DNA of 58,592 bases from Caproicibacter sp002399225 (GTDB lineage Bacteria; Bacillota; Clostridia; Oscillospirales; Acutalibacteraceae): assembly GCA_036756705.1 (NCBI GenBank), contig DAIOKN010000012.1, positions 1 through 58,592 on the forward strand, written 5' to 3'. The position numbers and the translations under genes were made by a program. This document shows, in pieces, positions 25,272 through 32,913 of the stretch. The notes beneath the pieces are model-generated. The model was not told where the DNA came from, did no database searches, and worked only from the letters and a program-made list of their open reading frames with translations. The first letter of the stretch is position 1. Every line of letters starts with the position of its first letter.

Positions 25272-25439
25272 TTACCGCGGGCACCCGGGATGCGGCCCAA
25301 AGGGGGGGCAGGGCGAACCCGGAATGCTGTGCGGATGCGGCGGCCGCGGGCAGGGCGGCCCCGGGGGACACGGCCTTCTCGGGCACCGGGGAAAAGCTGG
25401 CCGCCGCCAGCAGGGCGGTGCATCATATCTTCTTGGCAT
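25272..25439 (-). CDS. Unrecognised 55-residue Pro/Cys-rich protein
   Basis: The frame begins MPRRYDAPPCWRRPAF and then carries repeats of Cys-Pro, Pro-Pro and Pro-His (CPRRPCPPGPPCPR) to the stop. It has seven cysteines and roughly a third proline. GAGGAG lies 8 bases before the ATG on the minus strand, which supports translation and decides the start. The composition suggests a structural or surface protein, for example of the spore coat, but no family is recognised. An overlapping frame on the plus strand has no ribosome site. Confidence 0.55.
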   Translation of the reverse strand: MPRRYDAPPCWRRPAFPRCPRRPCPPGPPCPRPPHPHSIPGSPCPPFGPHPGCPR

Positions 25440-25512
25440 CGTTGCATCTCCTCGCTTCCACTTTATGCGGGAAGGGAAGATTTTGCGACACACGAAACCG
25501 GCGGCTTGCCGT

Positions 25513-25728
25513 TCAGGATGACTTAACAAGTTCAAGTTTTCTATATTCGTAAATACTTTCTAAATCTTCGTAAGTCCCGTCGCTATGTACCGTGCCGATG
25601 TGCAGAATAGCCGGCCTGAAACTGCCGGAATCGAACTGAGGAGGAACGATGCAGAGTTCGATCAATTTCCCATTTTTGGCCTGCGACAGCCTCTTTTCAA
25701 GTTCCCATTTCGGTACCAGAATCTCCAT
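25513..25728 (-). CDS. Small protein of unknown function
   Basis: The 71-residue soluble protein begins MEILVPKWELEKRLSQAKNGKLIELCIVPPQFDSG and looks like a compact alpha/beta fold. I do not recognise a family. AAAGGATG lies about 8 bases upstream of the ATG, and a consensus sigma-A promoter follows at 25801-25829 on this strand. It precedes the Pro/Cys-rich gene by 73 bases in the same direction, so they may be co-transcribed. Confidence 0.7.
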   Translation of the reverse strand: MEILVPKWELEKRLSQAKNGKLIELCIVPPQFDSGSFRPAILHIGTVHSDGTYEDLESIYEYRKLELVKSS

Positions 25729-25800
25729 GATTCAACATCCTTTCTCGCAGTGATAGGCATTTATCACTTTTCTCGCCTTTCTTTCTTTTTTTATAACAAT

Positions 25801-25829
25801 ACTATAGTAAAAACAATTTCTGTTTTCAA
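25801..25829 (-). promoter_or_regulatory. Sigma-A promoter of the 71-residue protein gene
   Basis: On the minus strand: TTGAAA, a 17-base spacer and TATAGT (plus-strand ACTATA at 25801-25806 and TTTCAA at 25824-25829). Confidence 0.75.
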
Positions 25830-25911
25830 CAAAAAAATGTTATAACTTGTCGCACAAGAAGAAAAATAATGAAAACAGTGGCTGGCACGCCGAAATTTGA
25901 ATATCGAAGGG

Positions 25912-26811
25912 CTATTCAGTTCTTTTCAGCATGTTTTTCAGGCTTTTTCCATGGGAGCGCTCCATCCTGCAAAGCTCGAACAATTCGTCAGGCGTTTCCG
26001 GAATCCGGTTGATTCCATATCGGCACGAGAGGGTAGCCTGAAATCCGAGTTTTTTCAAAATGACATCCGTGTTTTTACTGCTTTTTCCATAAGGATAGAC
26101 AAATGTGTTGGGGATTTTTCCCGTTTTTTTTGCCATTTCACTTTGCAGTCTGTTCAGGTCATCTGACAGCGATTTTTCATATTCTTGGAAAGATTCATTC
26201 TTTTTCTGCATGCAGCCGATCCTTCCATTGCGAATTTCGTGAAGATGGTAGGTGTGATTTTGCACTTCCACCAGCCCGCACTGGATCATCTCATTTAACT
26301 GGGTCCATGTGACATGGGAATAATTCAGGTTGTTGCTTGGGTGCGCGGTGAAATCATCTGTACTTTTCCCAATGATGGAGAAAACCATTTTAGCGTGGTA
26401 TTTTTTCAGCAGAGGGAAAGCGTAGACATAATTGTTAAAGTATCCGTCGTCAAAACTGAGAATCACGGGCTTTTCCGGAAGCTTTTTCCCAAAATTGACA
26501 TGTTCGATCAAATCGGTCATCGTGATGGTGGTGTAGCCGTTTTTTGAAAGATAGCTCAGGTCACTTTCGAATTCTCCGGGTGTAATCCCATATCGAGTTC
26601 GATTGGGGCTGATGATATGGTACAGGATGATGGGTAACTGGCCGGATTTGGTTCCCGCTCGCTTGGGTGAGAATCGCCCGGTTGCAGCGGAACACAGAAC
26701 GGCGATGCAGAGGAAAAGGCACAGTGCTGCCACAAGAGGACGGTATTTGATTTTTATAACCGTGGTTAGCTCATCCCTTTCTGAAAAGCTGCTTCGGGCC
26801 GGTCGGTTCAA
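25912..26811 (-). CDS. Membrane-anchored polysaccharide deacetylase
   Basis: The 299-residue protein has one N-terminal membrane helix (about 25-44) and an external NodB-type domain. Motif 1 is ILSFDDGYFNNY with the catalytic Asp and metal Asp, and motif 2 is HPSNNLNYSH. HTYHLHEI and the FVYPYGK strand complete the site. Such enzymes remove acetyl groups from peptidoglycan or other N-acetylated glycans outside the cell. TTG at 26811 follows AGGA; no ATG is available before the helix. The preceding gene on this strand lies 155 bases away, behind the sigma-D region. Confidence 0.88.
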   Translation of the reverse strand: MNRPARSSFSERDELTTVIKIKYRPLVAALCLFLCIAVLCSAATGRFSPKRAGTKSGQLPIILYHIISPNRTRYGITPGEFESDLSYLSKNGYTTITMTDLIEHVNFGKKLPEKPVILSFDDGYFNNYVYAFPLLKKYHAKMVFSIIGKSTDDFTAHPSNNLNYSHVTWTQLNEMIQCGLVEVQNHTYHLHEIRNGRIGCMQKKNESFQEYEKSLSDDLNRLQSEMAKKTGKIPNTFVYPYGKSSKNTDVILKKLGFQATLSCRYGINRIPETPDELFELCRMERSHGKSLKNMLKRTE

Positions 26812-26909
26812 TAGAATCCTATTTCATGGTTCTCAAGAAAATGCGGAAAAGGGTCCGCTTTGAGAAATCTTTTTCCCATGATAATTTTATAAGAATGGAG
26901 CGGTAGGTA

Positions 26910-26936
26910 TAAAGACCCCCGGCTGTTTGCCGATAT
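26910..26936 (+). promoter_or_regulatory. Sigma-D (flagellar sigma-28) promoter of the FlxA-like gene
   Basis: TAAA (26910-26913), exactly 15 bases, then GCCGATAT (26929-26936). This is the flagellar sigma-D/sigma-28 consensus (TAAA, N15, GCCGATAA) with a single mismatch, placed 32 bases before the start codon. Confidence 0.88.
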
Positions 26937-26967
26937 AATATATATAAAAGAAGAGAGGAAGGTTATC

Positions 26968-27294
26968 ATGGCTATTTCGGCAGTTTCTGGTTCTGAAAAT
27001 TCTTATGTGCCCGCGGCGAACAGCAGTACGGATACCCAGTCTCAGATCGCTCAGCTTCGGCGGCAGGAAGATCAGCTGAAGGAAAAACTGCAAAAGCTGC
27101 AGAAAAGTTCTTCCAGATCCAGTTCGAATCAGATCCAGCAGCAGGAACAATTGCTTGAGCAGCAAATTTCGGCGGTTGAACAGCAGATTCGACAGATTGA
27201 GAGTCAGGAGGAATCGACTCCGTCAATGGTTCATTCGGCAGTCGGTTCCACGGCCAGTTCTACAGAAACCAGCGTTTTGAATTCTCTCGTTTGA
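26968..27294 (+). CDS. FlxA-like coiled-coil protein
   Basis: The 108-residue protein has a Ser/Asn-rich start (1-24). A coiled coil of about 60 residues rich in Gln, Glu and Leu follows (QSQIAQLRRQEDQLKEKLQKL, with a QQQEQLLEQQ segment), then a Ser/Thr-rich tail. This matches the FlxA-like family. E. coli flxA is a sigma-28-dependent gene of unknown function, and the promoter here is a near-perfect sigma-D site. GAGAGGAAGG lies 7 bases upstream of the ATG. It is a one-gene unit ended by a long hairpin. Confidence 0.82.
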   Translation: MAISAVSGSENSYVPAANSSTDTQSQIAQLRRQEDQLKEKLQKLQKSSSRSSSNQIQQQEQLLEQQISAVEQQIRQIESQEESTPSMVHSAVGSTASSTETSVLNSLV

Positions 27295-27342
27295 AGCATG
27301 AAAAATCCCACCTGCAAAATCAGGTGGGATTTTTCATGCTTC
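27293..27342. terminator. Long perfect hairpin between flxA-like and iadA
   Basis: A 22-bp perfect stem (27293-27314 with 27321-27342) with a 6-base loop. The stem itself contains AAAAA and TTTTT arms, so it can terminate transcription in both directions and isolates the cyanophycin operon from the sigma-D unit. Confidence 0.8.
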
Positions 27343-27454
27343 AGGGCCGTACGTCAAGCTGCTCCTGCCCGGTGCTTTTTCGGATCTGCTGCAAGTATAA
27401 AAAACGCTCATCCGCAAAAACTATTCTGCAAATAAAATTAGACGAAGGCCTTTT

Positions 27455-28582
27455 ATGATTGAACTACTCAAAAACATTGAATGTTATTGTCCGGATTACG
27501 GCGGCCGCCGGGATATTTTAATTGCCAACGAAAAAATAGAACGCATTGAGCCGGCGGGAACAAAGGCATGGGAAGCCTGTCCGTTCCTTGACCGGATCAT
27601 GGATTGCGACGGCCTGAAGGCATTTCCAGGTTTGATCGACCAGCACGTCCACATTGTGGGCGGAGGGGGCGAGCATGGATTCGGCAGCAGAATCAGCGAT
27701 ATCAGTCCGGACGATGTTATGCGGGCTGGAGTAACCACGCTGGTTGGCCTTTTGGGGTTCGACTGCTGCACCAAAGACCCGGCAGACCTGTTTGCAAAGG
27801 CGAAAAGCTTGCAGAAAGCGGGCCTGACGGCTTATATTTATTCCGGCAGCTACTCGTTTCCCGTGGCATCGCTGACCCGGAGCGTCCTGCGGGATTTGAT
27901 CCTGGTGGACGAAGTGATCGGCGTGGGCGAAATTGCGATCGCCGATCACCGGTCTTCCCAGCTCACTACCGCGGAACTGGCGCGGCTTGCTTCCGCCGTT
28001 CATGCGGGTGGGATGATTGGGGGAAAAGCAGGCGTTGTCCATATTCATCTCGGGGAAGGCAAAGGGGGCCTTGGCCTGTTGCTGGACGTCCTCGACCAGA
28101 CGGATCTGCCGATGGAGATGTTCGTCCCCACTCATGTCAATCGCCAGCCGAAGCTGTTCAGGCAGGCGATGGATTATTGCGGAAAAGGCGGAAATATTGA
28201 TCTGACGGCAGGGGAGACCCATGGGATCGGCGTGCCGGACGCGCTGAAAATGCTGGTGGACAGCGGCATGGACCTTTCCCGGGTTACGGTCAGCTCCGAC
28301 TCGAACGGAAGCATTCCCACCGGCGGAGTTGGAAAAATTCAAGAGCTGTTTGACGATATCCGCGGCTGTATTCTTGAAGAAGGAATCCGGCCGGAAATCG
28401 CTTCCCGCTTTGTTACGGAGAATGTGGCGAAGATCCTGAAGCTTTTTCCGCGCAAGGGAACGCTTCGGGCCGGCGCGGATGCCGACATCGCGGTTTTGGA
28501 TTGCGGTTACCGTCTGAAGATGCTGTTTTGTAAAGGCAGACAGATGGTGGAGGACGGACGCGTGGTACATGCAGAGGAGTGA
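27455..28582 (+). CDS. iadA: Isoaspartyl dipeptidase IadA
   Basis: The 375-residue amidohydrolase carries the metal motif DQHVHIVGGGGEHGFGSR near residue 62. It also has HIHLGEGKGG near 197, the further His in VPTHVNRQP and the Asp in SSDSNGSIP near 280. These are the zinc ligands and substrate residues of beta-aspartyl dipeptidases. In this operon it is expected to hydrolyse the beta-Asp-Arg dipeptide released from cyanophycin into aspartate and arginine. The downstream cphB begins 5 bases after its stop. GAAGG lies about 8 bases before the ATG; I see no clear promoter in the 110 bases between the hairpin and the start. Confidence 0.93.
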   Translation: MIELLKNIECYCPDYGGRRDILIANEKIERIEPAGTKAWEACPFLDRIMDCDGLKAFPGLIDQHVHIVGGGGEHGFGSRISDISPDDVMRAGVTTLVGLLGFDCCTKDPADLFAKAKSLQKAGLTAYIYSGSYSFPVASLTRSVLRDLILVDEVIGVGEIAIADHRSSQLTTAELARLASAVHAGGMIGGKAGVVHIHLGEGKGGLGLLLDVLDQTDLPMEMFVPTHVNRQPKLFRQAMDYCGKGGNIDLTAGETHGIGVPDALKMLVDSGMDLSRVTVSSDSNGSIPTGGVGKIQELFDDIRGCILEEGIRPEIASRFVTENVAKILKLFPRKGTLRAGADADIAVLDCGYRLKMLFCKGRQMVEDGRVVHAEE

Positions 28583-28587
28583 GTGAG

Positions 28588-29406
28588 ATGGAGAATCCCC
28601 CGAAGGGTTATCTGATCATCATCGGCGGCGCGGAGGACAAAACGGGAGACAGTGTGATCCTGCGGCAGGCGCCGCAGATGCTTTCTGACTCGGACTGGCT
28701 TACCGTGCTGACTACAGCGACGGAGCAACCGCAGAAGGCGGGGCAGAACTACAGGGCTGTGTTCAGCGGCCTTGGCGTAAAGCATATCAGGGTTCTGGAC
28801 ATCAGCAGCCGGGAGCAGGCCGAAGCCCCGGAAAACGGCGCGGCCATTGCAGACTCCAAATGCGTCTTCTTTACAGGCGGCGACCAGCTCAGAATCACCA
28901 GTATCCTGGGAGGAACCAGAATCAACGAAGAACTGAAAAAGCTGTACGGCAGCGGCGGAATTGTCATGGGAACCAGCGCCGGAGCCTCCGCTATGACCTC
29001 TACCATGGTGGTGCAGGGCAACGACAACGAACCGGCTCGGAAATGCACGCTGAAAATGGCGCCCGGTCTCGGACTGCTGAGCGGTGTGATGATCGACCAG
29101 CACTTCGACCAACGCGGGCGGTTTGGAAGGCTGCTCTGCGGCATCGCCGAAAACCCGGACATCCTTGGGGTCGGGATCGACGAGGACACAGCGATCAAGC
29201 TGTTCCCGGATCAGCACTTTGAGGTCATCGGTTCCAACGCCGTGACCATTCTGGATGGAAAAACCATTCAAAGTTCCAATGTTTCGGAACTGAACCAGAA
29301 CGAACTTCTGATGATCACGGGAGTTACGGTGCATACCCTGCCGAAAGGTTATGGCTTTGAACTTAAAAACAGAAAGGTTTTGCGACTGAGTGATGGAAAG
29401 CGATAA
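28588..29406 (+). CDS. cphB: Cyanophycinase CphB
   Basis: The 272-residue serine hydrolase of peptidase family S51 degrades cyanophycin to beta-Asp-Arg dipeptides. The nucleophile serine lies in GTSAGASA near residue 131, and CVFFTGGDQLR near 94 is the other family signature. The protein lacks a signal peptide, so it is cytoplasmic and acts on the stored polymer. ATG 28588 has AGGAG 8 bases upstream; GTG at 28579 is the alternative. The stop overlaps the cphA start by 14 bases. Confidence 0.95.
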   Translation: MENPPKGYLIIIGGAEDKTGDSVILRQAPQMLSDSDWLTVLTTATEQPQKAGQNYRAVFSGLGVKHIRVLDISSREQAEAPENGAAIADSKCVFFTGGDQLRITSILGGTRINEELKKLYGSGGIVMGTSAGASAMTSTMVVQGNDNEPARKCTLKMAPGLGLLSGVMIDQHFDQRGRFGRLLCGIAENPDILGVGIDEDTAIKLFPDQHFEVIGSNAVTILDGKTIQSSNVSELNQNELLMITGVTVHTLPKGYGFELKNRKVLRLSDGKR

Positions 29407-32035
29407 AATTCAGATTCTCGAACACCGATGCTACCGGGGCCGGAATATTTACAGCCATAAACCGGTGATGAAAATGACCGTGGATATCGGCCGGTACGGC
29501 CGGATTCCCACAAAAGACATTCCCGGATTCAACCAAAAGCTTCTTTCCGGTTTCCCGGGCCTAAAGACGAATTGCTGCAGCCTCGGCTATGAAGGGGGGT
29601 TCCTGAAACGTTTGGAGGAAGGAACCTACCTTGCCCATGTTCTGGAGCATACTATCTTGGAAATGCAGGCCATGCTGGGGTACGATGTCAGCTTTGGAAA
29701 GACCAGAACCGTCGAGGAGCCATCCCGGTATTACCTGGTTTATCAGTATGCCAACGAGGTCTGCGGCCTGGAATGCGGAAAAGCCGCCGTCTTTGTTCTG
29801 AACCATTTCCTGGAAGGCCGGGAAGTCAACTTGAAAGAGCTTCTGAACAATCTGAAGGAAGCTTCCGCAGACGCGGAGCTGGGGCCAAGCACCTCGGCCA
29901 TTGCGGAGGAGGCAAAGAAGCGAGGAATCCCGGTAACCAGGATAGGCCAGGGAAGTCTGATCCGCCTTGGATACGGAGCATCCGGCCATTTGGTCGAATC
30001 GACTCTGACTGATCTGACCCCCTGCCTTTCTGCCGATATTTCCTCCGACAAACAGCTCACCAAATCCATTCTGGATGAAAATAAAATTCCGGTTCCTTTC
30101 GGCATTGCGGTTTATTCGGAGCTTTCTGCGGTTGCTGCTGCGGGCCGGGTCGGTTTGCCGGTGGTTGTCAAGCCGCTGGATGGAAATCAAGGGAAAGGGG
30201 TTTCCATGGACCTGCGAAGCGAGACGGAGATCAAAGCGGCCTACCGAAAGGCTGCCAAATTCAGTGCCGGCACTATTGTGGAGCAGTTTGTGAAAGGAAA
30301 AGATTTCCGCGTCCTTGTGGTCGGGGACCGGGTGTGCGCCGTGGCGGAACGCCGCCCCGCCTGCGTGACGGGGGACGGAACCCATACCATCCGGCAGCTG
30401 ATCGAAGAGGAAAACAACAACCCAAGGCGGGGAAAAGGACATGAAAAGCCGCTGACGAAGATCCGGCTGGACGATGTGGCCCGGGAAGAGCTGAAAAAGC
30501 AGGGGAAAAAGCCGGAAGATATCCCTGCAGACGGGGAGGCTGTGCTGTTGCGGGAAAACGGAAATCTCAGCACCGGTGGGACCGCAACCGACTACACGGA
30601 TCTCATCCATCCGGAAAATGCGGCGCTTGCCGTGCGGGCCGCCCAAGTGATCGGGCTGGACGTGGCGGGAGTGGACTTTGTCACGGAAGATATTTCCCGC
30701 CCGATTCGCGAAACGGGTGGCGTCATTGTGGAGATCAACGCCGCGCCAGGAATCCGGATGCACCTTTACCCGAGCGAAGGCAGGGCGAGAAATGTGGCGA
30801 AGGAAATCGTGGATCAGCTTTTCCCGGGAAAATATCGGTTCCCGCTTGTGTCTGTGACGGGGACCAACGGGAAGACTACAACCGTGCGTCTGATTCACCA
30901 TGTTTTGTCCGCAATGGGGCTTACCGTCGGAATGACAAGCACCTGCGGCACCTATGTTGGGTCCCGGTGCATCTGCCGGGGAGACAATTCCGGTCCGCGC
31001 AGCGCAGCGGCTCTGCTGGCGGACAAAACGATAGAAGCCGCCGTGCTGGAGACAGCGCGCGGCGGCATTGTGAGGGAAGGGCTTGGTTACGACCTGGCGG
31101 ATGTCGGCGTGATCACCAATATCACGGGGGATCACCTCGGTCTGGACGGTGTCGAAACGCTGGAGGATCTGGCTTTTGTCAAGGCTTTGGTTGCCGAAGC
31201 GGTCAAGGACGACGGCTATGCCGTCCTCAATGCGGAAGATCCGATGACGCCGGCTATTTTTAAGCGGGTGCGTTCCCATACCATTCTGTTTTCCGGCAGC
31301 CCTTCTTCCAAATCCTTTTTTCCGGAAGGATGTTCCCGTGTTTATGTGGAACGCGGCAGCCTTGTGATTGGAACGGGATCGAAAAAGCTGAATCTCCTCC
31401 GGATTGCCGATCTTCCGGTTACGGGCGGCGGTCTGGTTTCCTGCAATGTGGAAAACTGCCTCGCGGCGGTTTCTGCGCTTTTTGCCCTGCATGTTCCGTT
31501 GAAAATGATTGCGGAAGGCTTAAAGAGCTTCCGCATGAATCCGGGCAGGTTTGACCTCTACCGGCTCGGAAGTTTTCAGGTAATGCTGGACTATGGGCAC
31601 AATCGGGCCGGCTATGAAAGCGTGCTCCAAGCCTGCTGTAAGCTGGAGCATGGCCGTCTGGTCGGAGTCATTGGGATGCCAGGCGACCGAAGCGATGCGG
31701 CGATCCAAAGCACCGCGCACCTGTGTGCCCAATCGTTTGACCGGATCTATGTGAAAGAGGATGCGGATCTGCGCGGGAGAGAGCCGGGCGAAGTCGCCGG
31801 ACTGTTCTACCGGACCATCACGGAAGACGGGTTCCCGGCAAACCGGATTTCCATTTGTGAAAAAGAGCTTGAAGCGCTCAAAACCGCCGTCGTCCACGCA
31901 AGACCGGGCGATCTGATTGTGGCTTTTTATGAGGAGTTCGATCCTCTGAGGCGTTTCCTGCTTTCCTGCGGAGCCCAAAAGACAGAACTGCACCTTCCGC
32001 TGGTCCAATGCCTTGACAAACTCCACATTTCCTAA
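29393..32035 (+). CDS. cphA: Cyanophycin synthetase CphA
   Basis: The 880-residue enzyme has the full three-part layout of CphA1. It has an N domain (1-160) with HVLEH at residues 82-86. An ATP-grasp domain (about 220-480) contains VVKPLDGNQGKGVS and ends EINAAPGIRMHLYPS. A Mur-ligase-like domain has P-loop GTNGKTTT near 490 and LDYGHNRAGYESV near 730. CphA adds Asp to the backbone with the ATP-grasp domain and Arg to the side chain with the Mur domain, storing nitrogen and carbon. Start: ATG 29393, preceded by an in-frame GTG. Translation is coupled to cphB. Confidence 0.96.
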   Translation: MESDKIQILEHRCYRGRNIYSHKPVMKMTVDIGRYGRIPTKDIPGFNQKLLSGFPGLKTNCCSLGYEGGFLKRLEEGTYLAHVLEHTILEMQAMLGYDVSFGKTRTVEEPSRYYLVYQYANEVCGLECGKAAVFVLNHFLEGREVNLKELLNNLKEASADAELGPSTSAIAEEAKKRGIPVTRIGQGSLIRLGYGASGHLVESTLTDLTPCLSADISSDKQLTKSILDENKIPVPFGIAVYSELSAVAAAGRVGLPVVVKPLDGNQGKGVSMDLRSETEIKAAYRKAAKFSAGTIVEQFVKGKDFRVLVVGDRVCAVAERRPACVTGDGTHTIRQLIEEENNNPRRGKGHEKPLTKIRLDDVAREELKKQGKKPEDIPADGEAVLLRENGNLSTGGTATDYTDLIHPENAALAVRAAQVIGLDVAGVDFVTEDISRPIRETGGVIVEINAAPGIRMHLYPSEGRARNVAKEIVDQLFPGKYRFPLVSVTGTNGKTTTVRLIHHVLSAMGLTVGMTSTCGTYVGSRCICRGDNSGPRSAAALLADKTIEAAVLETARGGIVREGLGYDLADVGVITNITGDHLGLDGVETLEDLAFVKALVAEAVKDDGYAVLNAEDPMTPAIFKRVRSHTILFSGSPSSKSFFPEGCSRVYVERGSLVIGTGSKKLNLLRIADLPVTGGGLVSCNVENCLAAVSALFALHVPLKMIAEGLKSFRMNPGRFDLYRLGSFQVMLDYGHNRAGYESVLQACCKLEHGRLVGVIGMPGDRSDAAIQSTAHLCAQSFDRIYVKEDADLRGREPGEVAGLFYRTITEDGFPANRISICEKELEALKTAVVHARPGDLIVAFYEEFDPLRRFLLSCGAQKTELHLPLVQCLDKLHIS

Positions 32036-32079
32036 AATAGGCTGAAACCGTAAAAAAACGGACCGTTGGGGCCGTCCAA

Positions 32080-32724
32080 TCATTTTTTAGGTTGTTTTTC
32101 TGCTGGATTTTTGCAAAATTCTCTCATACAGCAATTCTGGCAGTGAGGGTTTCTGGCGGTGCAGACGGCCCGCCCGTGCAGGACCAGCCGGTGGCAGAAA
32201 TCATTGGATTCCTCGGGTGGAAGGATCTTTCTCAGTTGCGTTTCCACCTTGCGCGGTTCCTTGCCCTCGCTTAAACCGAGCCGGCCGCAGATACGGATGC
32301 AGTGGGTGTCTGTGACGACAGCCGGTTTGCCGTAGATGTCCCCGATCATCAGATTGGCTGTCTTTCTGCCGACGCCGGGCAACTTGGTCAGGTCTTCCAT
32401 CGTATCCGGCACCTTGCCCCCAAAATCCGATTTCAGCATCCGGCACATGGCGAGAATATCGCGGGCCTTGGTTTTATACAGTCCGCAGGAATGAATGATG
32501 GATTCGATCTCTTCCACCGTCCCGCCGCAGAACGCGTCGACCGTGGGAAAACGCTGAAACAATACGGGAGCAACCAGATTTACGCGCGCGTCGGTGCACT
32601 GGGCGGAAAGCCGGGTCGCAATCAAAAGCTGGAGCGGATTGCGGTAGGTCAGGGAGCAGATCGCGTCCGGATATTGTTTCTTCAGCGCTTGAATGGCAAG
32701 CAGAGCCCGCTGCTTTTTGGTCAT
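32080..32724 (-). CDS. nth: Endonuclease III
   Basis: The 214-residue DNA glycosylase/AP lyase has the helix-hairpin-helix LPGVGRKTANLM with the catalytic lysine, and the catalytic aspartate in VVTDTHCIR. The C-terminal iron-sulphur cluster is CTARNPHCQNCCMREFC, with the C-x6-C-x2-C-x5-C spacing. It removes oxidised pyrimidines in base-excision repair. Its promoter on the minus strand diverges from the glyA promoter. Its end faces the end of cphA, 44 bases away. Confidence 0.96.
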   Translation of the reverse strand: MTKKQRALLAIQALKKQYPDAICSLTYRNPLQLLIATRLSAQCTDARVNLVAPVLFQRFPTVDAFCGGTVEEIESIIHSCGLYKTKARDILAMCRMLKSDFGGKVPDTMEDLTKLPGVGRKTANLMIGDIYGKPAVVTDTHCIRICGRLGLSEGKEPRKVETQLRKILPPEESNDFCHRLVLHGRAVCTARNPHCQNCCMREFCKNPAEKQPKK

Positions 32725-32769
32725 TTTGATCCTCTCCTTTAGGAATCCTGTTTTTAAAAATGCTTTTTC

Positions 32770-32798
32770 ATTATAGACTTTTTAATGTTATCTCGCAA
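32770..32798 (-). promoter_or_regulatory. Sigma-A promoter of nth
   Basis: On the minus strand: TTGCGA, a 17-base spacer and TATAAT (plus-strand ATTATA at 32770-32775, TCGCAA at 32793-32798). Confidence 0.8.
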
Positions 32799-32847
32799 CG
32801 GTGAAACGATTCCGGTCCCTGCGGGGCCGCTTGATGCAGAATCGCCG

Positions 32848-32876
32848 TTGCGTTTTTGCATGCTACAGGGTATAAT
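32848..32876 (+). promoter_or_regulatory. Sigma-A promoter of glyA
   Basis: TTGCGT (32848-32853), a 17-base spacer and TATAAT (32871-32876), divergent from the nth promoter 50 bases away. Confidence 0.85.
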
Positions 32877-32913
32877 AAGGATAAATTTGTTCGGGAAAGG
32901 ATCTGAAATTATC

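Noticed and set aside
25150..25521. Glycine-rich, collagen-like frame on the plus strand
   Set aside because: It is the complement of the Pro/Cys-rich gene, has no ribosome site before its start, and its Gly runs reflect the opposite strand.
29561..31492. 643-residue open frame on the minus strand
   Set aside because: It is antisense to cphA, which has complete domain motifs. The translated frame has no recognisable domain.
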